Source: Streptomyces sulphureus DSM 40104
GTDB taxonomy: Bacteria > Actinomycetota > Actinomycetes > Streptomycetales > Streptomycetaceae
Length of the DNA stretch: 64,000 nucleotides
NCBI RefSeq assembly: GCF_000381025.1
Contig: NZ_KB905814.1
Coordinates: 602,129-666,128 of the forward strand
Direction of reading: 5' to 3'
A model generated the notes under the pieces. That model saw only the letters and a program-made list of their open reading frames with translations. It was not told the origin of the DNA and ran no database searches. The translations under genes and the position numbers were made by a program. This document shows positions 18,089 to 29,644 of this stretch, piece by piece; position 1 is the stretch's first letter, and the number at the start of each line of letters is the position of its first letter.

Positions 18089-20602
18089 TCAGGGAGCCAG
18101 AAGCTCGAACCAGACGGTCTTGCCCTCGGGTCCCCTCCGCGTACCCCAGCGGTGTGCTGCTCCCGCAACGAGTTGGAGGCCGCGTCCCCCCTCGTCCTCG
18201 GGCGCCGCCGTCCGTTCGCTCGGAGCGTCCTGCGCGGTGTCCGCCACCTCCACCACGACCGAGTGCTCGTTGCGCACCATCCGCAGGCCGACGGTGCCCT
18301 CCGCGTACCGCAGCGCGTTGGTGACGAGCTCGCTGACGAGGAGCAGCGCCGCGTCCTCCAGCGCGCCCAGTCCCCAACTGCGCAGCGTGGCACGGACGGA
18401 ACGGCGCGCGTCGCCGGCCGTGCGCTCCTCGGGGGTGAAGGTCCACGCCTCCGCCGCGCCCGTCGGCAGGCCACCGAGGCGGGCGAGGAGCAGCGCCACG
18501 TCGTCGGCGTTGTCCGTGCTGTCCGCCCCGTCCGACGCGCCGGGGCCGCGGTCGAGCGCCTCCAGGACGTCGGTGCACATGTTGGCCAGGCCGGTGCCGG
18601 GGGTCAGGGAGATCTCGTGGCGGAGTCCCTCGGCCGCCTCCCGTACCTCGGTGCGCAGCCTGGCGAGCCCCTCGCCGAGCGGTCGTGCACGGTCCTCGAC
18701 GAGGCCGTCGGTGTAGAGCACGAGGACCGTGCCCTCCTCGACCTCGATCTGCACCGACTCGAACGGCACCACGCCGACGCTCAGCGGCGTCCCGCTGGGC
18801 AGTCTCAACTCCCGTACGCTGCGCCGCCCGTCGGGCTCCTCCTTGACGAGCAGCGGCGGCAGGTGCCCGGCGTTGGCGACGGTGAGCAGGCCGCGCCGCC
18901 GGGCGCCGGGGCGCTCGGCGAGGTGGGGTGCGACCGTGGGCGCCGGCTCGTAGACGGCGTAGACACAGGTGGCCATCGGAGTGTCCCCGTCCTCCTCCGC
19001 CAGGTCGTCGCCGAGTTCGCCGACGCGGCGCAGCACCTCGTCGGGGGCGAGGTCGAGTCCGGCGAGCGTGCGGACGGCGGTGCGCAGCCGTCCCATGGTG
19101 GCGGCGGCGCGCAGGCCGTGCCCCATCACGTCCCCGATGACGAAGGCGACGCGCCCGCCGGCGAGCGGGATCACGTCGAACCAGTCGCCGCCGACCTCGG
19201 CGCCGGAGGCCGCGGGGACGTAGCTGGAGGCGATGCTGACGCCGACAGGGTCGGGGAACCGGCTGGGCAGCAGGCTGCGTTGGAGCATCAGCGCGCTGTC
19301 GCGCTCTCTCGCGTAGAGCCTCGCATTGTCGATCGAGACGCCGGAGCGGCCGGCGAACTCGGTGGCGAGCGCGAGGTCGTCGCGGTCGAACGGTTCGGTG
19401 CCGTCGGTGCGACCCAGGACGAGCAGGCCGAGGACGAGCCCCCGAGCGCGCAGCGGCAGCGCGAGGACGGAGTGCACATCGGGGTCGCAAGCGGCACCGA
19501 GATCCGAGGCGCCCGCGCCGACGAGTTCGGCGCGCGCCCCCGCGGTGTCGATGATGCGCGCCCTGCCGCCGGCCAGCACCTTGCCGACGACGCTCTCCGG
19601 ATCGAGCGGGAACCTCTCGTCGCCGACCTCGCGCCGCACCGCCGCGCGCGAGGCGGTGCCCGCGTGCCGGAGCGCGTCGTGCGGCGGTGCGCCGTGGCCC
19701 GGGAGTTCGCCGCCGCTGAGCACCTCGCCGAAGAGGAGGACGTCGGCGTGGTCGGTGAACCGGGGCACGAGCGCCGAGGTGAGGCTCTGGGCGATCTCGC
19801 GCACGTCGAGGTGCTCGCCGATCGCCACCCCGATGTCGTCGAGGAGCAGCAGCCGCTCCCTCGCCCGCTCCACCTTGTTGAGCGCCTCGCGCCGGCTGGT
19901 GTTGTCGAGCACGAGGCAGCTTGCCCCGATGACGTTGCCCTCCACGTCCGTGAGCCGGTTGTACGAGACCGAGCGGGACCCGCCGTCCGCTGCCGGGACG
20001 ACGGCGTCGACGATGGGGCGGCCGGTGCGCAGCACCGTGCGCTGCAACCGGTCGACGGCGCGGGCGACCTCGTCGGGCAGCAGCTCGTACGCGGTGCGGC
20101 CGAGGTGCTCGTCGACGGGATGGCCGTTGAGGTGGGCGAGGGCCTGGTTGACGTGGACGTACCGCTGCTCCGTGTCGAAGAGCGCGATGCCGACCGGCGA
20201 GTGTTCGAAGAGCGCGTCGAGCCCGGCGAGGCGGCGCTCCAGGGTGCGCAGGTGCACGGTGTCGACGAGGTTGAGCACGAGGTAGGAGCGGTCCTCCGCG
20301 CCGATCACCAGGGAGGCGTGCAGGGCGAGTTCGACGGTGCCGCCGTCTCGGCGGCGCAGGCACACCAGGCCCCGCCAGTGGCCCTCGCGCTCCACCACCT
20401 CGCGTACCTCGGCGACGCCCGGCCCCTCCGCGACGTACCCCTCGAAGGCAGTCCCCACCGTCTCCGCCGGTGTGCGGTGCAGCATCTCGCCGACGATCGG
20501 CCCCGCGAGGAGGACGGTGCCGTCCTGGTCGAGCATGACGGCACCGACGCGCAGGCCGCTGTGGATCGTCGCACCGCCCAAGGGTGTGCCCACCGTGCCC
20601 AC
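18089..20602 (-). CDS. PAS-GAF-SpoIIE phosphatase-HATPase multidomain regulator
   Basis: An 837-residue relative of the preceding SpoIIE-type protein with extra N-terminal sensing. Tandem PAS-like domains (about 10-120 and 125-250; LFEHSPVGIALFDTEQRYVH marks the second) are followed by GAF (about 260-440), SpoIIE phosphatase (about 455-680; EVGGDWFDVIPLAGG, VIGDVMGHGLRAA, VANAGHLPPLL) and HATPase (about 720-835; LLVSELVTNALRYAEG, EDEGGRGLQLVAG). The open frame reaches 20881, but that part overlaps a separate small gene at 20760-20972 and is Pro/Arg-rich, so a GTG at 20602 (or 20593) is preferred. Confidence 0.86.
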   Translation of the reverse strand: MGTVGTPLGGATIHSGLRVGAVMLDQDGTVLLAGPIVGEMLHRTPAETVGTAFEGYVAEGPGVAEVREVVEREGHWRGLVCLRRRDGGTVELALHASLVIGAEDRSYLVLNLVDTVHLRTLERRLAGLDALFEHSPVGIALFDTEQRYVHVNQALAHLNGHPVDEHLGRTAYELLPDEVARAVDRLQRTVLRTGRPIVDAVVPAADGGSRSVSYNRLTDVEGNVIGASCLVLDNTSRREALNKVERARERLLLLDDIGVAIGEHLDVREIAQSLTSALVPRFTDHADVLLFGEVLSGGELPGHGAPPHDALRHAGTASRAAVRREVGDERFPLDPESVVGKVLAGGRARIIDTAGARAELVGAGASDLGAACDPDVHSVLALPLRARGLVLGLLVLGRTDGTEPFDRDDLALATEFAGRSGVSIDNARLYARERDSALMLQRSLLPSRFPDPVGVSIASSYVPAASGAEVGGDWFDVIPLAGGRVAFVIGDVMGHGLRAAATMGRLRTAVRTLAGLDLAPDEVLRRVGELGDDLAEEDGDTPMATCVYAVYEPAPTVAPHLAERPGARRRGLLTVANAGHLPPLLVKEEPDGRRSVRELRLPSGTPLSVGVVPFESVQIEVEEGTVLVLYTDGLVEDRARPLGEGLARLRTEVREAAEGLRHEISLTPGTGLANMCTDVLEALDRGPGASDGADSTDNADDVALLLARLGGLPTGAAEAWTFTPEERTAGDARRSVRATLRSWGLGALEDAALLLVSELVTNALRYAEGTVGLRMVRNEHSVVVEVADTAQDAPSERTAAPEDEGGRGLQLVAGAAHRWGTRRGPEGKTVWFELLAP

Positions 20603-20759
20603 GCCCCTGCCTTGCTCGGCTGGCGGGCTCGGCCCCGGTCGGGAAGCGAGCTGGACGTCTGCCCACGGCTTAAATTCTGGCCGCGGGGACGCCTGGCCAC
20701 CGTGCGGATCTGGGCCGTTCGGGGGGGGGCGTGGTCGCCGGGGCCTCGGCGCCGGTGCG

Positions 20760-20972
20760 TCAGTCCGGGGGGTACATGTGCTCGACCAGGTATCCGCCCT
20801 GGCCGTCGACGGTGCCCGTTCCGGGGCCACCGGCCTTCCCCAACCGCTCGGCGATCTGCACGGCCTCGGTGCGGGTGGCATAGCTGCCGACGCGGTAACG
20901 GTTGCCGTTGCCGTCCTGGCGGATCACGTGCCAGGGCAGCACGGTATTGCTGTCGCCGCTCACACTTCGCAT
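20760..20972 (-). CDS. Small SPOR-like domain protein
   Basis: A 70-residue protein from the ATG at 20972. After MRSVSGDSNTVLPWHVIRQD it continues GNGNRYRVGSYATRTEAVQI, a pattern of aromatic and basic residues then an AERLG helix, as in short SPOR-like proteins common in actinomycetes. No signal peptide. It ends with YLVEHMYPPD. Adjacent SpoIIE-type and GntR genes point the same way but spacing does not prove an operon. Confidence 0.75.
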   Translation of the reverse strand: MRSVSGDSNTVLPWHVIRQDGNGNRYRVGSYATRTEAVQIAERLGKAGGPGTGTVDGQGGYLVEHMYPPD

Positions 20973-21141
20973 ATGCCGGAGCCTACGCCCGGCATTCACT
21001 CACCGCATTCGCCTTTGCACAAAGGGCCATCGATTTCGGCCAGACGTTCGCCTCGACTGCCTCCTCCCTCTCCCTCCCACGACCGCCCGCGCACGGCTCA
21101 CTGCCAGATCACACCCCCAACGCGCCCCCCCCCCGTGCGCC

Positions 21142-21891
21142 CTACTTCACGGGCAGGTGGTACGAGATCCGGTACCGATCGGCGGCGACCACCACGTCGG
21201 CGGTCTCCACCGGGCGGCCTCCCGCAAAGTACGTACGCGCGACGACGAGCACCGAGTGTCCCGGCACCCCGCCGAGCGCCACCGTCTCCTCGGCCTTTCC
21301 CGGGCGGGCGCCCACTTCCTCCACGACGTTGTCGACGACGACGTCGATCGCGGCCATCCGCTCCACCACTCCGCGCCCGCCGAGCGGCCCCTCCTCGGGG
21401 AGAAGCACGGGGGTGCGGCCTGTCACCGCGAGCGGCTCCCAGGAAGTGGAGAGCATCGTGGGCTCGCCGTCGACGCGGAAGAGGTAGCGGGTGCGCATCA
21501 GGCGCTCGCCCGGCTCGATCCGCAGTCGCTCCGCGATCTCCGGTGAGCACTCCTCCTGCTCGCTCGCCGACTCCCAGGTGCCCTTGGCCGACTCGTCGGC
21601 CTGCTCCTGGCGGAACGGCGAGGAATCACCGCTGCGGTACCCCGTGCGCACGATCCGCCGCGGGGCCGGCAGCTCCCTCACATAGGTGCCGGAGCCGGAG
21701 CGGCCCTCGACGAGCCCCTCGGCCATGAGGACCTTGCGCGCCTCCAGGGCGACCGTGTCGGAGACGCCGTACTCCTCGCGGATGCGCGCCTGGGAGGGGA
21801 GGCGGGCGTGCGGGGGCAGGGCGCCTTCGGCGATCTTCTTGCGCAGGTCCCCGGCGACACGCAGATACGCGGGCTGCTCACCGAATGGCAC
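21142..21891 (-). CDS. GntR family transcriptional regulator with UTRA domain
   Basis: Ligand-responsive DNA-binding repressor/activator, 249 residues. The GTG start at 21891 has GGGAGGGG upstream and gives the typical opening VPFGEQPAYLRVAGDLRKK; the longer frame to 22038 is unlike protein. The winged helix lies at residues 5-75 with LPSQARIREEYGVSDTVALE and GLVEGRSGSGTYV. A UTRA effector domain occupies about 90-245, ending RPVETADVVVAADRYR. The HutC subfamily usually binds sugars or small acids, but the ligand is not predictable here. An upstream palindrome at 22017-22029 could be its own operator. Confidence 0.88.
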   Translation of the reverse strand: MPFGEQPAYLRVAGDLRKKIAEGALPPHARLPSQARIREEYGVSDTVALEARKVLMAEGLVEGRSGSGTYVRELPAPRRIVRTGYRSGDSSPFRQEQADESAKGTWESASEQEECSPEIAERLRIEPGERLMRTRYLFRVDGEPTMLSTSWEPLAVTGRTPVLLPEEGPLGGRGVVERMAAIDVVVDNVVEEVGARPGKAEETVALGGVPGHSVLVVARTYFAGGRPVETADVVVAADRYRISYHLPVK

Positions 21892-21994
21892 GGACGCCCC
21901 TCCCGGCTCCCTGGGGCACCGCCGACCGGCGCAACGGATCGGCGTACGTCCGCACCCCCGATCGGCGCCTCGGCAGAACCGGGGACCCCGACAG

Positions 21995-22029
21995 TTGACA
22001 GTGGGCAACAGCTTGGCAACCGACGGTTG
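21995..22029. promoter_or_regulatory. Palindrome upstream of the GntR/UTRA gene
   Basis: CAACCG, one base, CGGTTG forms a perfect inverted repeat at 22017-22029, flanked by further GTTG/CAAC words, about 125 bases upstream of the regulator start. A TTGACA word at 21995-22000 lies on the plus strand beside it. The rest of 21892-22307 contains no gene that I can support. Operator function is inferred only from symmetry and position. Confidence 0.3.
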
Positions 22030-22307
22030 TTGGCGCAATAGTCGGCCAACGTTTCACCCGATGTGATGAGTTGCAGCTCAGGGGGCGCACAAGGCCCACA
22101 CCCGGGCGCACAGCACAGCACGCTGAAACGGTACGGCGGTCACGTGCACCCCCTGCTGCGCCCGCGCCCCGCCCCGCGCACGCGCCCGACGCCGGAGCGG
22201 ACGCACCGGCGAACCCGCCCCGCCCGCACGGGAGTTGGCGGACCAACGCAGTCCACGCACGTACGCCCCGCGACCCGAGCCCGGGCGCGGGGCGCGGCGC
22301 GGAACCG

Positions 22308-24658
<2,351 letters not shown>

Positions 24659-24676
24659 CCCGGCGGCCGGCCGCGG

Positions 24677-25594
24677 TCAGCGCATCGCGGCGGAGACGCC
24701 CTCCGCCCACTCCCAGGGCGCGTCGCTGCCCCCGGGGTCCGAGGCGGCGTACTCCCAGCCGGCTGCGCCGCCGAAGTCGGGGTATTTCGCGGCGAGTTCG
24801 GAGAGCGTCCCGGTGAGCTGGTCGAACGGAACGTGGCCGTCGCAGTACGCGGAGTTGGTGACGGTGCCGGCGACGACCTTCTCCGCGGGGACGACACCGT
24901 GGTCGACGATGTCGTCGTAACCCGAGGTGTCCTGGAGCGAGCCCCAGCCGCAGTAGAACTGCGTGTTGAACCAGTCGATCGCGTCGCCGCGCTCCTCGTA
25001 GAGCCGGTCGTAGCCGAAGCCGGAGAGGTTGCCGCCACCCTTGAGCGCCGTCGCCACGGGAGCGAGGGTGATGAGGAAGTCGTCGCCGAAGTCGGCGCGG
25101 AGGGTGTCGATGAGGCGGGTGATCGTCGAGAGGTCGATCTCCTCCTCCACGTCGAGGTCGAGCCCGTCGAGGCCGTGCGCCTCCACGACCTCCTTCAACT
25201 TCGGGTAGTACGCGTCGAAGTCGTCCTCCAGATTGGTGAAGGAACCCTGGGCCGCGCCGCCGACCATGCCGAGCACGTGGACGCCTTCCGACTGGACGTC
25301 GGCGAGGTCCGACCACATGTCGTCGAACCGCCCGGCGTCGTGCGGGTCGTCGTTGAGGCGGGCCTTGTCGTCGTCGGTGAGGTGCACGGCGCCGACGATC
25401 ACGTCCGTCGCGCCGGCGTCGCGGTCGGTGAGCTCCTTGGGCGAGATGAGGGTGTCGCCGTCGAACTGCGTCTGGTAGTAGACGACGGTGCGGTGATCGG
25501 CAGCGGTGCTCGACGGTGCTGCGTGCAGAGTGGGGGCGGCGAAGAGGAGCACGAGGGCTGCGGCGAGCGGGGGCAGGAGTCTGCGCCTGTGCAC
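24677..25594 (-). CDS. Secreted glycoside hydrolase family 18 enzyme (chitinase or endo-beta-N-acetylglucosaminidase type)
   Basis: Exported hydrolase of beta-linked N-acetylglucosamine, 305 residues. The GTG at 25594 follows GAAGGAGAA and begins a signal peptide (VHRRRLLPPLAAALVLLFAA). The GH18 catalytic signature DGLDLDVEEE is present at about residue 155, with the last acidic residue of the D-x-D-x-E pattern as proton donor. WFNTQFYCGWG matches the substrate-positioning Y/N strand. There is no carbohydrate-binding or chitin-binding module, and the size fits the compact endoglycosidase-like group. Whether chitin or glycoprotein glycans are cleaved cannot be decided. Confidence 0.82.
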   Translation of the reverse strand: MHRRRLLPPLAAALVLLFAAPTLHAAPSSTAADHRTVVYYQTQFDGDTLISPKELTDRDAGATDVIVGAVHLTDDDKARLNDDPHDAGRFDDMWSDLADVQSEGVHVLGMVGGAAQGSFTNLEDDFDAYYPKLKEVVEAHGLDGLDLDVEEEIDLSTITRLIDTLRADFGDDFLITLAPVATALKGGGNLSGFGYDRLYEERGDAIDWFNTQFYCGWGSLQDTSGYDDIVDHGVVPAEKVVAGTVTNSAYCDGHVPFDQLTGTLSELAAKYPDFGGAAGWEYAASDPGGSDAPWEWAEGVSAAMR

Positions 25595-25721
25595 GGTCGG
25601 TTCTCCTTCGGTGGGGGTGAGAACCAGCGGAGAGGGCGGTGCGTCTCCGCGTCTCTCTGACAACGATGTCGGGTTCATGAAAAGGGCGATCGGCCCCCAC
25701 GTCAAGGGTGTTGGGCGCCGC

Positions 25722-26099
25722 TCAGCCCTGGTCCGCCCGATACCCCGGGACCGACGGCCACCGCACGGTGAGGACCACCGACTCCTCCTCCGCGTACCAG
25801 GAGTGGTCGACGCCCTTGCCCCAGACCACGTAGTCCCCCTGCTCCTCCAAGAGCACGGAGCGGCCCGGGAGTTCGACCCGGAACCGCCCGCTGATCAACA
25901 CCAGCAACGCCGTCCGCGCCTCCCCGCGCACCCACGCCGCACGCGCGTCCCCCGGCGGGTGCACCCCCCACTTGATCTCCACGGCCTCGCTGTACCGCGG
26001 GTCCCCCACGCTCTTGAAGTGCCCGAGCAGCCACCCCCGGTCCGCGGCGGCGTCGGGCCCCGCCTTGCCCACGTACACGGTGTCGTCGTCGCTCTCCAT
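25722..26099 (-). CDS. Cupin-domain protein
   Basis: A 125-residue cytosolic protein from the ATG at 26099. After MESDDDTVYVGKAGPDAAAD it has a cupin-like beta region: EIKWGVHPPGDARAAW, then TALLVLISGRFRVELPG, EEQGDYVVWGKGVDHSWYAE and VLTVRWPS. Family resemblance is to single-domain cupins used in sensing or small-molecule chemistry. Metal ligands are incomplete relative to the canonical set: the H-P-P-G loop and the late DHSW histidine are visible. A TAGATT box lies seven bases before the ATG with no ribosome binding site (leaderless). The longer frame to 26585 is noncoding in appearance. Confidence 0.78.
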   Translation of the reverse strand: MESDDDTVYVGKAGPDAAADRGWLLGHFKSVGDPRYSEAVEIKWGVHPPGDARAAWVRGEARTALLVLISGRFRVELPGRSVLLEEQGDYVVWGKGVDHSWYAEEESVVLTVRWPSVPGYRADQG

Positions 26100-26405
26100 G
26101 CGACGGAATCTAGCAATCCGGATCGCGGTGCCTGAGACCGACCGGCAAGGGGCCGTAGTCGCAGAGGGGGAGCGTGGAGTGAGTGCAGCGCGGGCACACG
26201 TCCGCTGCTTTGTCCGGAGGATTCCCGACCGGATCTCGGCAACCTTGTTCGCAACCTCGCCCTGCGCAGGCGCGACGAGGGGCAGGACGGTGCGGGGTGG
26301 GGGTAGCTGCCGTATCAACCCGGGCGTCAGCAGGATGGGCGACCGGTGCGCCGGCCCGGCACGCTGAGGCGGGAACGGTACAGGCAACAGGAACAGGGGC
26401 GATCG

Positions 26406-27572
26406 GTGAAGGCACGTGCGAGGGCCGCAGTACTGGTGGCGGGGATGTGCGCGGTGACGGTATCGGGGATCTTCCCGGCGGCCGCGGCGGATCGGGCGTC
26501 GGCCCCGCCGCCCGCCGGCCTCGAGAAGGCCGTCGAGCAGACGGTCACGGACGGCTTCCCGGGTGTCGTGGCGTACGCCAGGCACGGAGAGCGGGAGTCA
26601 CGGATGGCGGCCGGGATCGCGGACACGGCGAGCGGCGAGCGCGCACGGCCGGACCAGCGGTTCCGGATCGCCAGTAACACCAAGTCATTCGTGTCGACGG
26701 TACTGCTGCAACTGGAGGGCGAAGGACGGCTCTCGCTCGACGACAGCGTGGAGAAGTGGCTGCCCGGCGTGGTCCGGGGAAACGGCAACGCCGGCAAGGA
26801 CATCACCGTCCGGCAACTGCTCAACCACACCTCGGGCATCTACGACCCCACCGAGGAGCCGGAGTTCTTCGCCCCCTATCTGGAGCGCGAAGAGTGGGAC
26901 CACGTTTACACACCTCGGGAGGTGATCGCCCGCGCCGTCCGGCACAAGCCGCTCTTCGAACCCGGCGGCGGCTGGTCGTACTCCAACACCAACTACCTGC
27001 TCGCCGGCCTGGTGATCGAGGCAGTCACACGGCACAGCGCGCCCTCCGAAATCCAGCGCCGGATTCTCACCCCACTCGGCTTGGAGGACACCTCCTTCCC
27101 CCTGACCGATCCGGCCATTCACGGCCCTCATCTGCACGGTTACGACCTCGCGGGACGCGATATGACCCGGTTCAGCCCGTCGTACGACTGGACCGCCGGC
27201 GCCATGATCTCCACGGTCGACGACCTGGCCCGTTTCCACCGGGCCCTGTTCACCGGCAAGCTGCTGCGCCCCGCCCAGCAGCGCGAACTCCTGACGACGG
27301 TGCAGTTCCCCGAGGCTCCGGCGTACGGACTCGGCGTGCAGCGCATGGACGTGCCGTGCGGCTCGGAGCCAGGCGCCGAGCGGATCGACGCCTGGGAGAC
27401 GGACGGCGCCGGCCCCGGGTTCACCAGCGTGTCCCTCACCACCGCCGACGGTAAGCGGCAGTTGGTCCTCGTCGCCAATGTCTACGACCTCGGCGCGGAC
27501 CTGCAGGATGAGCGGCCCGTCCCGCAAAGCGAGGGACTGGGGAAGGCGCAGACCGCAGCCCTGTGCGACTGA
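26406..27572 (+). CDS. Secreted serine hydrolase, class C beta-lactamase/D-Ala-D-Ala carboxypeptidase family
   Basis: Penicillin-binding-protein-like enzyme, 388 residues, secreted. The GTG at 26406 opens a signal peptide (VKARARAAVLVAGMCAVTVS). The catalytic SxxK motif is SNTK in RIASNTKSFVSTVLLQLEG, and the YxN motif is YSN in WSYSNTNYLLAGLVIEAV. The third motif, expected as H-x-G or K-T-G, appears as TDG in AWETDGAGPGFTS, so the usual His/Lys is Thr. The family cleaves D-Ala peptides, beta-lactams or esters; the changed third motif makes substrate assignment unsafe. It is divergent from the cupin gene with a 306-base gap, and its 3' end abuts the IS5 remnant. Confidence 0.87.
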   Translation: MKARARAAVLVAGMCAVTVSGIFPAAAADRASAPPPAGLEKAVEQTVTDGFPGVVAYARHGERESRMAAGIADTASGERARPDQRFRIASNTKSFVSTVLLQLEGEGRLSLDDSVEKWLPGVVRGNGNAGKDITVRQLLNHTSGIYDPTEEPEFFAPYLEREEWDHVYTPREVIARAVRHKPLFEPGGGWSYSNTNYLLAGLVIEAVTRHSAPSEIQRRILTPLGLEDTSFPLTDPAIHGPHLHGYDLAGRDMTRFSPSYDWTAGAMISTVDDLARFHRALFTGKLLRPAQQRELLTTVQFPEAPAYGLGVQRMDVPCGSEPGAERIDAWETDGAGPGFTSVSLTTADGKRQLVLVANVYDLGADLQDERPVPQSEGLGKAQTAALCD

Positions 27573-28084
27573 GACGGCGTCATGTCACCGCGGACGACTC
27601 CGCATGGTGCGCCGCGCGGGACCCGTCAGGAAGCGGGACGCGACGACCGCGCACTCAGCGATCACCTGCCGTGCCGCAGTGCCCTCTTTCCGCACCTTCC
27701 TGCGACCGGTTCGCCGTACTCCTGTCCGCCCGGGGAGAGTTCGTAGCGGACCACCCGCCGGACTGTCACCGCCGTCGGATCGCCGACCGGACGGTCTTCG
27801 AGCACATCGTGCTCGCGGAGAGAGCAGAGTCGGGGCTCACGGCCGAGCTCGCCCGCAAGGGGGGTGCGGGTCCCGCTCCAGGCGGGCAGACGCTGGGGAT
27901 CGAACGCCCGCACCCGTGGATGAACGGTTACGGCAAGCTCCGGCGCCGCACCGGGAGGAACGGCGAGGCCGTGGACTGCAACCTCCGCCTCGCCGCCGCT
28001 CTTGCCACGCTCCGCATGCCCATCGGCCGAGCAACGCGCCGCTACCGCTGGGACGGTGGACCCACCACCCGGCGCCCCGAATGA
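27563..28084 (+). mobile_element. Decayed IS5-family transposase (internal deletion)
   Basis: A 173-codon frame carries both ends of an IS5-type transposase. The N-terminal part, CDRFAVLLSARGEFVADHPP then RIADRTVFEHIVLA, matches the family opening. The C-terminal part, HPWMNGYGKLRRRTGR then LRLAAALATLRMPIGRATRR and YRWD, matches the family end. The central domain carrying most of the DDE catalytic residues is missing, so it is inactive. No clear terminal inverted repeats remain. It sits between an intact hydrolase gene and the deletion-scarred helicase at 28116-29397. Confidence 0.75.
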
Positions 28085-28115
28085 TCCGGGCGCCGGTCGG
28101 TCTCAGCCCCGCCCG

Positions 28116-29397
28116 TCACTCCCCGCGCCACACCGCCGCGTCGTCCGCCTCCGTCGCCCCGTCCGACTCCTTTGCCAACCTGGCCTGTTCGTCCTCGACG
28201 ATCCGGCGTGCCGTCTCGGCGTCCGAGACGTCGACGGCGTCCGGCGCCGCGTCCGCCCGCATCCAGCCCGCGCAACCCGTCGAACGTGGTGACCGCCACG
28301 CCGCCGCTCTCCCGCCACTCGGCGAACGTGTCGTGGCGTCCGGGCCCGTGCAGCGGCACCGCCCGCAGCGTGCTGCGCGTACGCACCTCGCGCACCCAGC
28401 CCACCAGCACGCTCGCCGGGCAGGCGACGAGGAACCGCGCGCGCCCCTGCGCCGCCAGATGCGCGAGGACGGCGATCGCCTCGACGGTCTTGCCGAGGCC
28501 CATCTCGTCCCCGATGATCACCCGATGCTGGACGAGCGCGAACCGTGCGCCGAACTCCTGGTAGCCGCGGAGCGCGAGGCGCAGGTGCGTGGTGTCGAGC
28601 GGCTGCGCGTGGACACGGGCGACCAGCTCCTGCGGCAGATGGCCCTCGGCCGCCGCCTCCTCGGGGGCGGCACCGGCGATCTCGTCGAGGAGTGTGTGGT
28701 ACTCGGCCGACCGCGCCTCGAAGTCGACCCAGGCGGCGACCGGCGACGCCGTCGGGCGCAGCAGGTCGGCCGAGGTCTGCGCGAACGCCGCGGGGAGCGC
28801 GGCGCGGTCCGCCTCCGCCAGCGCCGTCGTCAACTCCGCGGTGGCCGCCCGCACTCGGGCACGTCGACGGGGGCCGAGGAGGAGCCGACGCACCCGGCGG
28901 CCGGCCGGCGCCGCCTCGTCGAGCAGCGGACGCAGCCGGGCCGTCGTCCGCCGTGCGCCTTCGACGGCCTCCCTGGCGTCGGGGCCCGCGTCGACGAGTC
29001 GGTGGAGCGCCGTGAGGAGCCTTCCCTCGCGCTCCTCGCGCCGGTCGACGTCGAAGCGCACGGAGACGGTCTCGCGGACCGCCTCGGCGAGCCGGCGGGC
29101 CGCGGCCACGGCCTGGTCTGCGGTGTGCGCGCCGACCCCCGGCGCCTGCTTGACACCGTGCCGGCCGGCGGCGAGGACGTCGTCCACGGTGCCGTGGCCG
29201 GCGTCGCGCAGCGCGTTCAACCGCAGCCGTCCCTCCGTGACCTCGCGCAGCCGCTCCAGCGGGATGCGCCGGAGCTCGGCGGAGACGAGCTCGTCCTGGA
29301 GCGGTGCCAGTGCGGTGCGGACGTCGTCGACAGCCGAGCGGTGGTCGGCGAGGACCGCCGACGCCGACCTGCGCAACTCCCGGCCCGCGGCGAGCAC
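28116..29397 (-). pseudogene. SNF2-type helicase, broken by internal deletion and frameshift
   Basis: From a GTG at 29397 the frame reads about 380 residues of an actinomycete SNF2-family ATPase: a long helical N-terminal region with a helix-hairpin-helix (VKQAPGVGAHTADQAV), then LRLALRGYQEFGARFAL, Walker A GDEMGLGKTVEAIA, and FLVACPASVLVGWVREV. After TTFDGLRGL the family match stops near 28270. In the neighbouring frame a helicase-like tail follows, MRADAAPDAVDVSDAETA then RRIVEDEQARLAKE, ending at a stop at 28116. The DEAH box and all of the second RecA domain are missing. This looks like one gene with its middle deleted out of frame. The formal open frame of the first part runs on to 28042. 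Confidence 0.7.
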
Positions 29398-29644
29398 TTC
29401 GCCCGCCGGCTACTGTTCCGGGCCTCCGCCCGTCTCGCCCTCACGGACGCCGTCCGCCTCCATCCTTGCACCGGGGCACAACCCGGCCCCTGCCGCACTG
29501 GTGAACGGCGGGGCTCGTGTGGTCGGGTGGGGCCGGGCGACGCCCGCCCGTCGGCAGCCCTTACGGGTGCAGGCGGGTGTTGGATGGCGCACGGACGCAC
29601 TCGCGGCGGTGCGTTCCTTCCGTGTTCTAGGAGGTCAGCTCAGC

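Noticed and set aside
20603..20881. N-terminal extension of the PAS-GAF-SpoIIE protein
   Set aside because: Pro/Arg-rich, overlaps the small SPOR-like gene in another frame, and a GTG start lies where the domain begins.
17726..21487. A 1253-codon open frame on the plus strand
   Set aside because: It is antisense to the two SpoIIE-type genes and others. Its composition (Arg/Ala/Val/Asp runs) is that of a high-GC shadow with no domain.
27563..28084. Intact IS5 element
   Set aside because: The transposase lacks its central catalytic domain and no terminal inverted repeats or target duplications could be found.
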